From assembly GCF_042681825.1 (NCBI RefSeq), contig NZ_JBHUGH010000031.1:1-22288 (forward strand): 22,288 nucleotides of DNA. The letters are read 5' to 3'. The stretch's first letter is position 1. Each line of letters starts with the position of its first letter. The DNA is from Halodurantibacterium flavum. Its GTDB lineage: Bacteria; Pseudomonadota; Alphaproteobacteria; Rhodobacterales; Rhodobacteraceae. Made by a program: the position numbers and the translations under genes. A model generated the notes under the pieces. It was not told the origin of the DNA, ran no database searches, and saw nothing but the letters and a program-made list of their open reading frames with translations. Of the stretch, positions 1 to 9,175 are shown in pieces.

Positions 1-50
1 AGAAAGAAACAGAACATCTCTCTCACAAAAAAAACAACAAACAATACCAA

Positions 51-1736
<1,686 letters not shown>

Positions 1737-1755
1737 AGCATGGCTCCCATCCGCA

Positions 1756-2010
1756 TCAGGAAGTACGCTTCCTCCTTTGCCTGGACAACGTCACTTCCTC
1801 TGCAAAGCATTCTCGTGCCGCCTGCTTTGCCAGGAGGCCGACCAGACGCAGAAGGCGAGGGTCGGGATTGCCGCGCGGCGTAAACGTCAACTCCGGCTCG
1901 TCCAGCAGCAAAAATTCGAGCAGGGCTTCGCGCTCGGCTCCTGCCATCTTTGCTGTGTTTTGTGGGGCTCGCAAGGTCATAACTGACAGCATTTGTCCCA
2001 TGCTCGGCAT
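1756..2010 (-). CDS. Small basic protein upstream of the recombinase, function unknown
   Basis: An ORF of about 84 aa ending 19 nt before the recombinase start on the same strand. The predicted protein has a charged central helix (AEREALLEFLLLDEPEL) and a basic C-terminus (RQRRKRTS). I recognise no family. The start is unclear: ATGs at 2010, 2001, 1992 and 1980 are all in frame and none has a good ribosome binding site. The position suggests an accessory factor of the recombinase, such as a directionality factor or regulator, but that is inference from location and size only. It could be a chance ORF, although the tight spacing and uninterrupted frame favour a gene. Confidence 0.5.
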   Translation of the reverse strand: MPSMGQMLSVMTLRAPQNTAKMAGAEREALLEFLLLDEPELTFTPRGNPDPRLLRLVGLLAKQAARECFAEEVTLSRQRRKRTS

Positions 2011-2175
2011 AAGCAATGGAATTTACGGGCGAATATTTGGCGGCGATCAGTATGCCGACGCGCGTCATGGCGTACGGCGGCGTAGTCTGGCGAGCCGTGG
2101 CATAGTGAAATGACCTGTCGGAATCGATCGCTGTCGCCGTCATCTTTCGCCTCGATACTACCCCGTCGGAAGCTC

Positions 2176-2219
2176 TTGCTAGTGGATGTGACCTTATCGT
2201 ATTGTATTTAGAGATACAA
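2176..2219 (+). promoter_or_regulatory. Promoter and palindromic operator of the TacA/TacT-like pair
   Basis: TTGTATTTAGAGATACAA (2202-2219) is an imperfect palindrome with 6-bp perfect arms (TTGTAT/ATACAA). A possible promoter overlaps it: TTGCTA (2176-2181), an 18-nt spacer and TATTGT (2200-2205). The site lies 30 nt before the antitoxin start. Ribbon-helix-helix antitoxins usually bind such palindromes and repress their own operon. The palindrome is seen directly; the operator role is inferred. Confidence 0.55.
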
Positions 2220-2249
2220 GATGCCATCTTCCGACCAAGGAGAATCGCC

Positions 2250-2549
2250 ATGGCCAACACTGCCGAACGCAAGGAATATCCGATCTCAATGCGTCTGCCC
2301 GAGGCCGATGTTGCCATGATCGATCGTGCCGCCAGCCTGCGCGGCCGTTCGCGCACCGATTTCGTGCGCGACGCCGCTGTGCGCGCGGCCGAGGAGGTCG
2401 TCATGGAGCAGGGCCTGATACGGATGAGCCCGGAAGGCTTTGCCCAGTTCATGGATGTGCTGTCGCGCCCGGCCGCTCCTGTTCCGGAGATGGTTGAAGT
2501 GCTGAAGCGGCCTGCGCCGTGGGAGCCCGGCTACGCGGCGAAGCGGTAA
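2250..2549 (+). CDS. DUF1778 ribbon-helix-helix antitoxin (TacA-like)
   Basis: A 99-aa antitoxin of the DUF1778 family. The N-terminal part (about 8-50) reads ISMRLPEADVAMIDRAASLRGRSRTDFVRDAA, a ribbon-helix-helix fold that dimerises and binds operator DNA. The acidic and hydrophobic tail (about 55-99) would wrap and neutralise the GNAT toxin encoded next. The start at ATG 2250 is chosen because AAGGAGAA sits at 2237-2244; the frame extends 16 codons further upstream, but that would start inside the palindrome. The toxin gene begins 4 nt after the stop, so the two are translationally coupled. It is expected to repress the operon through the palindrome at 2202-2219. Confidence 0.9.
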   Translation: MANTAERKEYPISMRLPEADVAMIDRAASLRGRSRTDFVRDAAVRAAEEVVMEQGLIRMSPEGFAQFMDVLSRPAAPVPEMVEVLKRPAPWEPGYAAKR

Positions 2550-2553
2550 TCCC

Positions 2554-3063
2554 TTGCTGCTTTCAGGACCCGAGCCGCTTTCCGCTGCCCACGATGTTTC
2601 TCAGTTTTCCTGTGGCAAGCCGACGCTCGACCACTGGCTGAAAACCCGCGCGCTCTCCAATCAGCAGAAGGGTTTTACCGCCGTTCTCGTCGTGCATGAG
2701 GCAGGGCGTGTGGTGGGATATTACGGCCTTGCACCAACAGCCGTTGTGCCATCGGTGCTACCGCGCTCCATCCGGACGGGGCAGCCGCCTAATCCAATTC
2801 CCTGCATGCTGCTTGGCCAGCTCGCGACCGATATCGGCTCGGCCGGGTTGGGCATCGGAACTGGCCTTGTGAAGCAGGCCCTCCAACGCTGTGTTCAGGC
2901 CGCATCGCTGATCGGTGGGCGGGCATTGATGGTCAACGCCGTCGACGGGGAGGCTGCCGAATTCTGGCAGCGCCGAGGATTTGAGCCTGCCAGAGATGAT
3001 GGACTGGTCCTGTTTCGCTCGATCAGCGATATTGCTGTGTCGCTCCGTGAGGCTGGAAGGTGA
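2554..3063 (+). CDS. GNAT-family toxin (TacT-like acetyltransferase)
   Basis: A 169-aa GNAT N-acetyltransferase paired with a DUF1778 antitoxin. Characterised members of this class (TacT, AtaT) acetylate the amino group of charged tRNAs and stop translation. The sequence shows the family signature FSCGKPTLDHWLKTRALSNQ (about 19-38), the core strand VVGYYGLAPTAVV, the acetyl-CoA binding region ATDIGSAGLGIGTGL (about 91-105) and the C-terminal strand with EAAEFWQRRGFEP. The start is TTG, 4 nt after the antitoxin stop. In the pyrophosphate-binding loop the usual Q/R-x-x-G-x-G/A appears as A-G-L-G-I-G, so the first conserved residue is replaced. It may still bind acetyl-CoA, but activity is not certain. 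Confidence 0.88.
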   Translation: MLLSGPEPLSAAHDVSQFSCGKPTLDHWLKTRALSNQQKGFTAVLVVHEAGRVVGYYGLAPTAVVPSVLPRSIRTGQPPNPIPCMLLGQLATDIGSAGLGIGTGLVKQALQRCVQAASLIGGRALMVNAVDGEAAEFWQRRGFEPARDDGLVLFRSISDIAVSLREAGR

Positions 3064-3104
3064 ATGGCCCGATGTTTCGTGGACGTCTTCCTTGCTAAAT
3101 TTGA

Positions 3105-3300
3105 GGCAAGGACCTGCGCCGGACATTCAAGACGGTGACCGGCAAGGCGAGGATCTCGAAGGAAATCCGCTTCCGCCTCCAGAACCACGCGTTGCAGGAT
3201 GCCAGCTGCAAGAACCATAACCGCTAGGCACCACATAGTGGAAAAGCGCGCCGACATGACGAAACGGGACAGGTTCGTCTGCGTTACGCTTGCCAAGAAG
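3105..3300 (+). pseudogene. Remnant of a tyrosine-type phage integrase C-terminus
   Basis: Read in the frame of position 3108, the sequence gives KDLRRTFKTVTGKARISKEI and then RFRLQNHALQDASCKNHNR before a TAG at 3225. This resembles the C-terminal catalytic region of phage-type tyrosine integrases (RRT...GIS...R.QNHA, then ...KHYDRYDYL). After a frameshift the similarity continues as HHIVEKRADMTKRDRFV, matching the usual tail after the catalytic tyrosine. The tyrosine itself is lost (N-H-N-R where Y-D-R is expected). No N-terminal part precedes it; the fragment starts right after the toxin gene. It is a dead scar, presumably of an older element in the same region. Confidence 0.6.
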
Positions 3301-3348
3301 TGTCGGCAAGCGCCGGAGGGCATGCAATAGCCCGGCCTTCGACGGTAC

Positions 3349-4242
3349 TCAGATCCGGTCTGAAAACCGATCATAGGCATCGATCCGCCGAACCGGGGGA
3401 TCGACCTCATACCGATAGATTTCCGTTCTCAAGAACCGTAGCTCGGCCTCGAGCTGAGCCTCGGGAACGTCAATATACCATGCGCGCGGCTGCGGGCCGG
3501 GATCGCCGTTCCAGCGGTATCCCCGGGCTTTGAGGACATTCTTGAGGTCAAAGGGTGCGTTCTCCGCCCAGATTCGCCAAGAAACGGCACGAGCGCCGTC
3601 CAGGAGACGGCTGAGACCTGTAGCGCCAGATCGGGGCAGCCACATTGCCAGCAATTCGACCGTAGCAAGACAGTCGTACATCGCGCGGTGGCGGTCGTAG
3701 AAGAAGCCGGCGGCCTGAGCGAGATAGGCGAGTTTCGTGCCCTCGAACCCCTCCGCTGCCCAATCGATCTGGCTGAGCGAGCATGCCCACGGCTTCGTCG
3801 AGAACACGTCGCTGAATCGTTCAAGGAAGCGGCGGTCGAATGCCGCGTTGTGCGCGATGACGAGCGAAGCCGGCGCTGCGAATGTGGCTACCGCTGCGGG
3901 ATCAATAATCTGGCCGGCCACCATCTCGTTGGTGATGCCCGTGATCGCGGTGATTTCCGGGGCGATAGGCTCGCTCGGCTGACGCAGCCCTTGGAAGCTG
4001 TCACCCACGCTGAAAATGGTGCCATCCAAGCCATAGTTGAATGGTGTCATGGCGAGTTCGATGATCTCGTCGCACTGATGGTCGAGCCCCGTGGTCTCCA
4101 CATCGACCACCAGGCCAAGGCGCAGCGGCGTGCCTAGCGGAGGAACGATGCGAGGGCGCGGCTTGAGACGCCGGACGACGCGGTAGTCTCCCGTGGCCTC
4201 CAGCGTCTGCGCCAGGGTCTCCAGATGGTCAGAAGATGTCAT
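3349..4242 (-). CDS. DEDDh 3'-5' exonuclease (DnaQ / Pol III epsilon-like)
   Basis: A 297-aa protein with a complete DEDDh exonuclease site. Exo I is VVDVETTGL (Asp47, Glu49), Exo II is IAHNAAFDRRFLE (Asp136), and Exo III is HRAMYD (His185, Asp190). It should remove nucleotides from DNA or RNA 3' ends with two metal ions. The C-terminal part (about 215-297) contains a WNGDPGPQPRAWYIDV stretch seen in some stand-alone DnaQ-like proteins and may help substrate binding. There is no polymerase partner gene nearby. Its start overlaps the end of the HerA gene by 14 nt, so it is the last gene of the SIR2-HerA operon and is probably part of the same defence system. Alternatively it is a passenger repair nuclease. 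Confidence 0.9.
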   Translation of the reverse strand: MTSSDHLETLAQTLEATGDYRVVRRLKPRPRIVPPLGTPLRLGLVVDVETTGLDHQCDEIIELAMTPFNYGLDGTIFSVGDSFQGLRQPSEPIAPEITAITGITNEMVAGQIIDPAAVATFAAPASLVIAHNAAFDRRFLERFSDVFSTKPWACSLSQIDWAAEGFEGTKLAYLAQAAGFFYDRHRAMYDCLATVELLAMWLPRSGATGLSRLLDGARAVSWRIWAENAPFDLKNVLKARGYRWNGDPGPQPRAWYIDVPEAQLEAELRFLRTEIYRYEVDPPVRRIDAYDRFSDRI

Positions 4243-6253
4243 CGTCTGACGCTTCGTTTACTGCCATCGGCTCCCCTCCAGCGGTATCGACCGGAGCGAG
4301 TCGAATGCCGGCGGCTCGACCTTCTTCGTGGAACCACAAATCGACCACGGCGGTATCGTCGCTGCGCGGCCGCGGTGATGCCTCCCGCACCTTGAATGTC
4401 GTCGGGAGATTGACCGAGGTTCCGAACACCAGCGCGTGCTGCCGAGGCAATGACGGTAACCGTTTCAGGACCGAATCTGAGATGAACGGCGTCATCTGCC
4501 GAATCTGAGAAAGATCGTCGGGGTTCTGGATGCGGTGAACCAGGAAATTGGAGCACTGGCTGAGAACCGTCTTGGACAGCTCACTCGGGCGTTGTGATGC
4601 CAAGAGCACGAACATGCCGTATTTGCGTCCTTCCTTGGCGATGCGCTCGAATATCTTGGTCGCGTCCACTGCATAGCGGGATGGCGTCGCCGAGATGTAG
4701 CGGTGCGCTTCTTCCAGCAGAAGATGGATCGGAAAGCGATTGCGCGGATCGGCGCGCCGGAGCAGGCGAAACAGCATCCGCGCGATCACGGCGCTGACCA
4801 GTTCGACCACCTCGTCCTCGACGTCATTCATGTCGATGATGATGATCTGATTGGCCTTGGTGTGGCCGGTTCCCTTGCCGGTCAGGCCGACCAGCCGAGT
4901 GAGAAACTCCAGCTCTCCATTGTCGGCGGCCGCGCCGCCCGCCTCATGCCGGAGGAAGTCATACTCAGGGCGATCTTCCAGTGCCTGGAAGCGCGTCACC
5001 ATTTGGGAGCAGTAGTCTCGGATTTGCCGATTACCGTGCGCCTCCGCATACAGGATGGCGAGGTCTATCGCATCGCCGAGTGCCGCAAAGTCGAATGGCA
5101 GGTTTTGATAGGCTGGAAGCTTCAAATCCTCCAACTCGAAACCGTTCGGGCCAACCAGATAAGCATCCAGATCCGCAGGGTTGGCCATTTGGCCAAAGTT
5201 GATCGCAATATATGGCCGGATTTTTGCCGCGTTGATCTCGTTCGTGCTGAAGCGCTGGAGGATGCCAATGATCCGATCATGCTTGGACGGGCTCGATGAG
5301 TCGTCGCGCATGATCTGGGTGATGCACTTGGCGAGGATGTGATTGCGGACGCTGTTGAGTTCTGCGGCCCCCGCATTTGAGAACAAGGTCGAGAGCCCGA
5401 GCGCCATGCGCAGGATGGGCACCTGGGTGCGCTCGCTGGCTTGCAGCAACAGCTCCCATTCCGCCAGTTCCAGAAACCAGTGCGGCAAGCGGAAGCCCGC
5501 TGCCGTACCGTCGAGGACGACACGCTCGACTCCGATCGCTCCCTCCTTCGCGGAAGCGCTCAGAGCGGCGTGATACTCGCCGTTGACGTCGAAGACGATG
5601 AAGGTCGCGCCGCGGGCGTGATGCTCCTTCGGCTTGCAAAAAAGGGACTGCAAGACCGAGGCGACCGTGCAGGATTTACCGCTGCCGGTATTGCCTAGGA
5701 CGGCGACATGACCGCCGAAGAACTCGTTCAGACGAACTTTGACGTCGTAGTCCTCGAACACCACCGACTTGCCGATCGGTAGAACCCGATAGCGCGTGGC
5801 CCCTTCGGGTTGGCAGGCGCCGCCATCCGGGCCGACTGACGGCTCGACGGCGGCCTCGGTCTCAAAGATGCGATCGAGCTCGCCATCCAGCGCATACAGT
5901 GCGTCCGCATACAGAGACGGGAAAACCGACACACCGAAGCGGAACGCGCCGCCGCGCATCGGCAACATGCCGACGGGCACCACGTCCAGATATTTCGAGG
6001 AGCCGGCCCGGTCGAAATCGCCCCGCTCGGAAGGCGTGCTCGCATCGCGCTCACGCAGGCCGACAACCTCGACCACGACATATTCCGACTGCGACGGAAT
6101 CATCAGGAATGATCCCAGTCGCGCCACATAATGCACGTCGTCGAAGCCGACGACCGTGAAGTTATCGGTGCCGACGTGCATCTCGACGACAAAGCGGTCG
6201 GCCGCAACCGAGACCACCTTGCCGATCGCCCGCTTGCGATCGTCGTGGCTCAT
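4229..6253 (-). CDS. HerA-type hexameric ATPase/DNA translocase
   Basis: A 674-aa FtsK/HerA-superfamily ATPase. The N-terminal 65 residues look like a HAS-barrel (IGKVVSVAADRFVVEM). The ATPase core has Walker A GNTGSGKS (187-194), FIVFDVNGEYH (218-228, typical of the family), Walker B LLLEEAH (511-517) with catalytic Glu, and a sensor region LLASQRPSELS (550-560). HerA proteins form hexamers that move on duplex DNA and scaffold partner effectors. The ATG overlaps the SIR2 stop by 4 nt (ATGA), and the stop overlaps the exonuclease start, so the three genes are translationally coupled. SIR2 plus HerA is an established anti-phage pair in which the complex depletes NAD+ after phage infection. The domain call is very secure; the defence role follows from the neighbour. 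Confidence 0.94.
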   Translation of the reverse strand: MSHDDRKRAIGKVVSVAADRFVVEMHVGTDNFTVVGFDDVHYVARLGSFLMIPSQSEYVVVEVVGLRERDASTPSERGDFDRAGSSKYLDVVPVGMLPMRGGAFRFGVSVFPSLYADALYALDGELDRIFETEAAVEPSVGPDGGACQPEGATRYRVLPIGKSVVFEDYDVKVRLNEFFGGHVAVLGNTGSGKSCTVASVLQSLFCKPKEHHARGATFIVFDVNGEYHAALSASAKEGAIGVERVVLDGTAAGFRLPHWFLELAEWELLLQASERTQVPILRMALGLSTLFSNAGAAELNSVRNHILAKCITQIMRDDSSSPSKHDRIIGILQRFSTNEINAAKIRPYIAINFGQMANPADLDAYLVGPNGFELEDLKLPAYQNLPFDFAALGDAIDLAILYAEAHGNRQIRDYCSQMVTRFQALEDRPEYDFLRHEAGGAAADNGELEFLTRLVGLTGKGTGHTKANQIIIIDMNDVEDEVVELVSAVIARMLFRLLRRADPRNRFPIHLLLEEAHRYISATPSRYAVDATKIFERIAKEGRKYGMFVLLASQRPSELSKTVLSQCSNFLVHRIQNPDDLSQIRQMTPFISDSVLKRLPSLPRQHALVFGTSVNLPTTFKVREASPRPRSDDTAVVDLWFHEEGRAAGIRLAPVDTAGGEPMAVNEASDDDIF

Positions 6254-7572
6254 GCTTCGCCATCCTTCGTCTCGTCGCCCCTTTTCGGCGCCAGCTCCGA
6301 CAACACCTTGCGGACGGCATCATCAATCCTGTCGCTGGGGCGCTGGGGCATGAAATGCTCGACGATCATGTCGAAGTAGTGCGCCCTCGTCCCGTCGGCA
6401 GGGCCATTGCCTCCAATGATCCAAATGCGCGGATCGCGCAGCGCCCGCAGCTTGGCGATCTCTCCCTCCGTGTCGGGCGCCGCAAAGATCACCAAGCGGA
6501 AGGTCGGGATCGTCAGAGCCTGATAGATGATGTTGTTCAGGTGCTCGTCGCCGAAGGCGTAGCCGGCCGTGATGAGAACGCTCTGCTCGCGCACGATCCG
6601 GGACTGAAATTCCCGGAACAGGTCTGCGTAGGGCGAGCCGAGCGAAGAGTTCTGCTTCGCCGGCGTCGGATAGATCAGCATCTGGTTTGAGGATTCCGGC
6701 GGCCAGACCTCCTTGATCGGGAACAGGCCATGATCGTCCTCGGTCCAAGTGACCGAACCATGCAATTTGCAGAGATAGACGAAGGCGTCGACGGCGGTCC
6801 ATTTGCGGCTGGCGACGTCGAGCTGCTCGGCCAGAGCATAGCGGAAGATCGCCGGGTTGAAGCGGCGTTCTACGACGCCAGAAAAACCGTTGGCATAGGG
6901 AATGCCCAGGCGATCCATCGCCAATTCGCTGAAATGATCGTAGTTGGTCGTGAACACCCAGGGCCGGGGCAAGGACCGATCGCGTAGGACCAGTTTCTTG
7001 TAGAAACGCTCGTAGAGGTCGCGCACGGTCGTGTCGCCCTCTGTGGCGAAGGCCCCTTGGGTGACACGGGTCCATAGGAAGTCCTGGACCTTCTTGATGA
7101 TGCCGTCGAGAACAGCGCGATAGGGGTGAAGATCGGGATTCTCGCTCTGGCGCAGCACGAACCGTTGCGCGAACAGCACCTCCATCAAGCGTTCCAGGTT
7201 ACGGCTGTAATCCTTCGCCAGGTCGACCCCGAGCGCGTCGAGATAGTCGAGTTCGTCTTTGGTCAGCCGCCACGGTGCCGGTACAGCGCCGGCTGTTGGC
7301 GGATCGCTGTAGAATCCCGCCGCGCGTGCCTCGATGGTTTCGCCGCAAAACTCCTTGGCCAGCGGCGCCATGGTCGCAATGCCGAGTTCCTTTTTGTCCT
7401 TCATCAGGGAAGAACATCCGGCGCCGAGCAGAAATGCGATGTTCTTGGCGTTCATGGCCTCGGAAATCGCCTTGCGGGCGCTCTCGATCCCCTTGTTCCA
7501 GTCCAGTTCAGATGGCTCGGCATCGCCGTCCCGCAGAAACTGGAATTTTCGCTCTTCTTCGACTTCGCTCAT
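6250..7572 (-). CDS. SIR2-like NADase-type defence effector
   Basis: A 440-aa protein with a SIR2-like fold of the kind used in anti-phage systems. The NAD-binding motif is AFLLGAGCSS (46-55). Further marks are WVFTTNYDHFSE (205-216, Asn210 in the position of the catalytic Asn), LCKLHGSVTW (267-276, His271 as the catalytic His) and the SIR2-family strand VLITAGYAFGDEHLNNIIY (332-350). The key residues appear intact. Defence SIR2 domains hydrolyse NAD+ and cause abortive infection. The ATG is preceded by GGGAGG about 11 nt upstream and lies 23 nt after the abiEii stop. The stop overlaps the HerA start, so the pair is clearly a unit. Confidence 0.92.
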   Translation of the reverse strand: MSEVEEERKFQFLRDGDAEPSELDWNKGIESARKAISEAMNAKNIAFLLGAGCSSLMKDKKELGIATMAPLAKEFCGETIEARAAGFYSDPPTAGAVPAPWRLTKDELDYLDALGVDLAKDYSRNLERLMEVLFAQRFVLRQSENPDLHPYRAVLDGIIKKVQDFLWTRVTQGAFATEGDTTVRDLYERFYKKLVLRDRSLPRPWVFTTNYDHFSELAMDRLGIPYANGFSGVVERRFNPAIFRYALAEQLDVASRKWTAVDAFVYLCKLHGSVTWTEDDHGLFPIKEVWPPESSNQMLIYPTPAKQNSSLGSPYADLFREFQSRIVREQSVLITAGYAFGDEHLNNIIYQALTIPTFRLVIFAAPDTEGEIAKLRALRDPRIWIIGGNGPADGTRAHYFDMIVEHFMPQRPSDRIDDAVRKVLSELAPKRGDETKDGEA

Positions 7573-8174
7573 ATACCCCCGGTCCTCCCAGTTTCTTACT
7601 TGGCTGCTCTGTTCGCGCGCGCGGCTATATCAGCGCACTGCGCCATGAGCGCTTCGAACGGCTCCTCGTCGTCGAAGAGCAGTCCATCCTCAACCATGCG
7701 GGCATAGTCATCCTCCAACGCCTTCGCGCCATCGCCGACCGGCACGAGTTGCAAGCCGCCGCTGACAGCCGCTGCATAGTCGATCGGCGTGCGGTCGGCG
7801 GCCTTCTCTGCGAAGAACATCGACTTGTGCCGAGCGACAGCGTTGGCCAGGTCGCGATCGGCAAAAGCGGCTTCCGCGAAGCCGGCTTCGTCCAGTCGGA
7901 CAACATCGTGCCAATGTCGCGCGAAGCGGTCGCCGCGCAGCCGCTCCTGGAGGCAGAAGACGTGGATGGCGGTCGCCTTCTCCCAGAACGTCCGCTCCGC
8001 GTGCATGACGCGCGGCCGCGCCGTCGGGAAGAGCAGCCCCTCGATCAGGCCGGCCGCGTCGCAGACGACGTCGCGCAAGCTCGCGGGTTCGCCCGTCGAG
8101 CGCGCGCCGAACTCCAGCATGACGCTTGGAGCCACATAGCCGGACCCGGCTGCGGTCGCCTCATAGTCGATGAA

Positions 8175-8746
8175 GATGGGATGGTTGCCGCCCTCCCCAG
8201 ACGGCATCGCAATGTGCCAAGGTCGTGGTGTTGAAATCCACGCAAGCGGAGAGGACGGCGAGATGAAAGATACAATGATCGGGGTGGATCTGGCAAAGCG
8301 TGTTTTCCAGCTCCACGGGGCGGCGATGACGGGGGCGGTGAAGTTCCGCAAGAAGCTGACGCGCGAGCAGTTCCGGGTCTTCATGGCGGCACAGCCCGCC
8401 GCTCTGGTGGTGTTCGAGGCCTGTGGCAGCGCAAGCTACTGGGCCCGGGAGATGGAAGCGCTCGGTCACGAAGCCCGGCTGATTGCGCCGCAGTATGTGC
8501 GGCCCTTCGTGAAGCGGCAGAAGAACGATGCGGCCGACGCCGAGGCGATCGTGATCGCTGCGCGGCAGCCCGAGATGCGGTTCGTGGCCCCGAAGACGGT
8601 GGATCAGCAGGCCAAGACGGTGCTGTTCCGCGGCCGTGAGCGGCTTGTCCACCAGCGTACGGAGTTGGTGAACGCGCTGCGGGCGGTGCTCTACGAATAC
8701 GGCCATGTCTTCCCGATGGGGCTCTGCCACCTGAAGCGCATCGCGG
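8175..8746 (+). mobile_element. 5' half of an IS110-family insertion sequence inside abiEii
   Basis: About 570 bp interrupt abiEii. The left junction is after GATGAA (ends 8174) and the right junction before GAGCTT (from 8746). The dinucleotide GA occurs at both edges (8175-8176 and 8746-8747), which could be a tiny target duplication or microhomology. The insert holds about 87 bp of upstream IS sequence and the first half of a transposase gene on the plus strand. The transposase C-terminal half and the right end of the IS are absent, although the target gene is intact on both sides. No terminal inverted repeats are seen, as expected for IS110. Confidence 0.85.
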
Positions 8747-8748
8747 AG
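8263..8748 (+). pseudogene. Truncated IS110-family transposase (RuvC-like DEDD domain only)
   Basis: The ATG at 8263 starts MKDTMIGVDLAKRVFQLHG, the IS110-family N-terminus. The RuvC-like DEDD domain shows Asp9, Glu52 (VVFEACGSASYW) and the KNDAADAEAI motif with the third and fourth acidic residues (about 89-95). Similarity runs to HLKRIAEL (about residue 162), where the insert ends; the frame then continues in antisense abiEii sequence to 8844. The C-terminal Tnp_20 domain with the catalytic serine is missing, so it cannot be an active transposase. Intact relatives are about twice this length (from memory of the family). Confidence 0.88.
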
Positions 8749-9175
8749 CTTCTCATCCTCGACGCGGACGGCCGCCGCCAGACCTTCGGCGGCCAGTGCG
8801 GTCTCGATCACAGGCTGCACGGTTTCCGCGACCCATGCCGGTAACCGCCGACGGACCTCGCTGGACCAGCGCTTTTCCTCGCTTCGTGTCTTCGGCAGAC
8901 CCTCGCCATTGTCCCCAACCAGATCGGGCGCAATCGCCCGAATGTCGTAGGTCAGATCCACATCCTCCGAAAACCGGCGAATGACCTGATAGGCTTTCGA
9001 CAGCGACGTGCCGCCCTTGAACACCAGATGCTCGCCGAGCGGTGCCGCGTAGAGGGTCGCCAGCGCCCACACCACCCACACATCCTTTTCGAGAAGATGG
9101 GTGGGGCGACCCGAACGGTCGGCAGCGACGCCCAGTGCATCACGCCGATCCCCGGCCGAAAGCTGAAGAAAGACG

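Noticed and set aside
8170..8844. Complete 224-aa IS110 transposase
   Set aside because: The real start is 8263 and similarity stops at the junction near 8748; the remainder is antisense abiEii.
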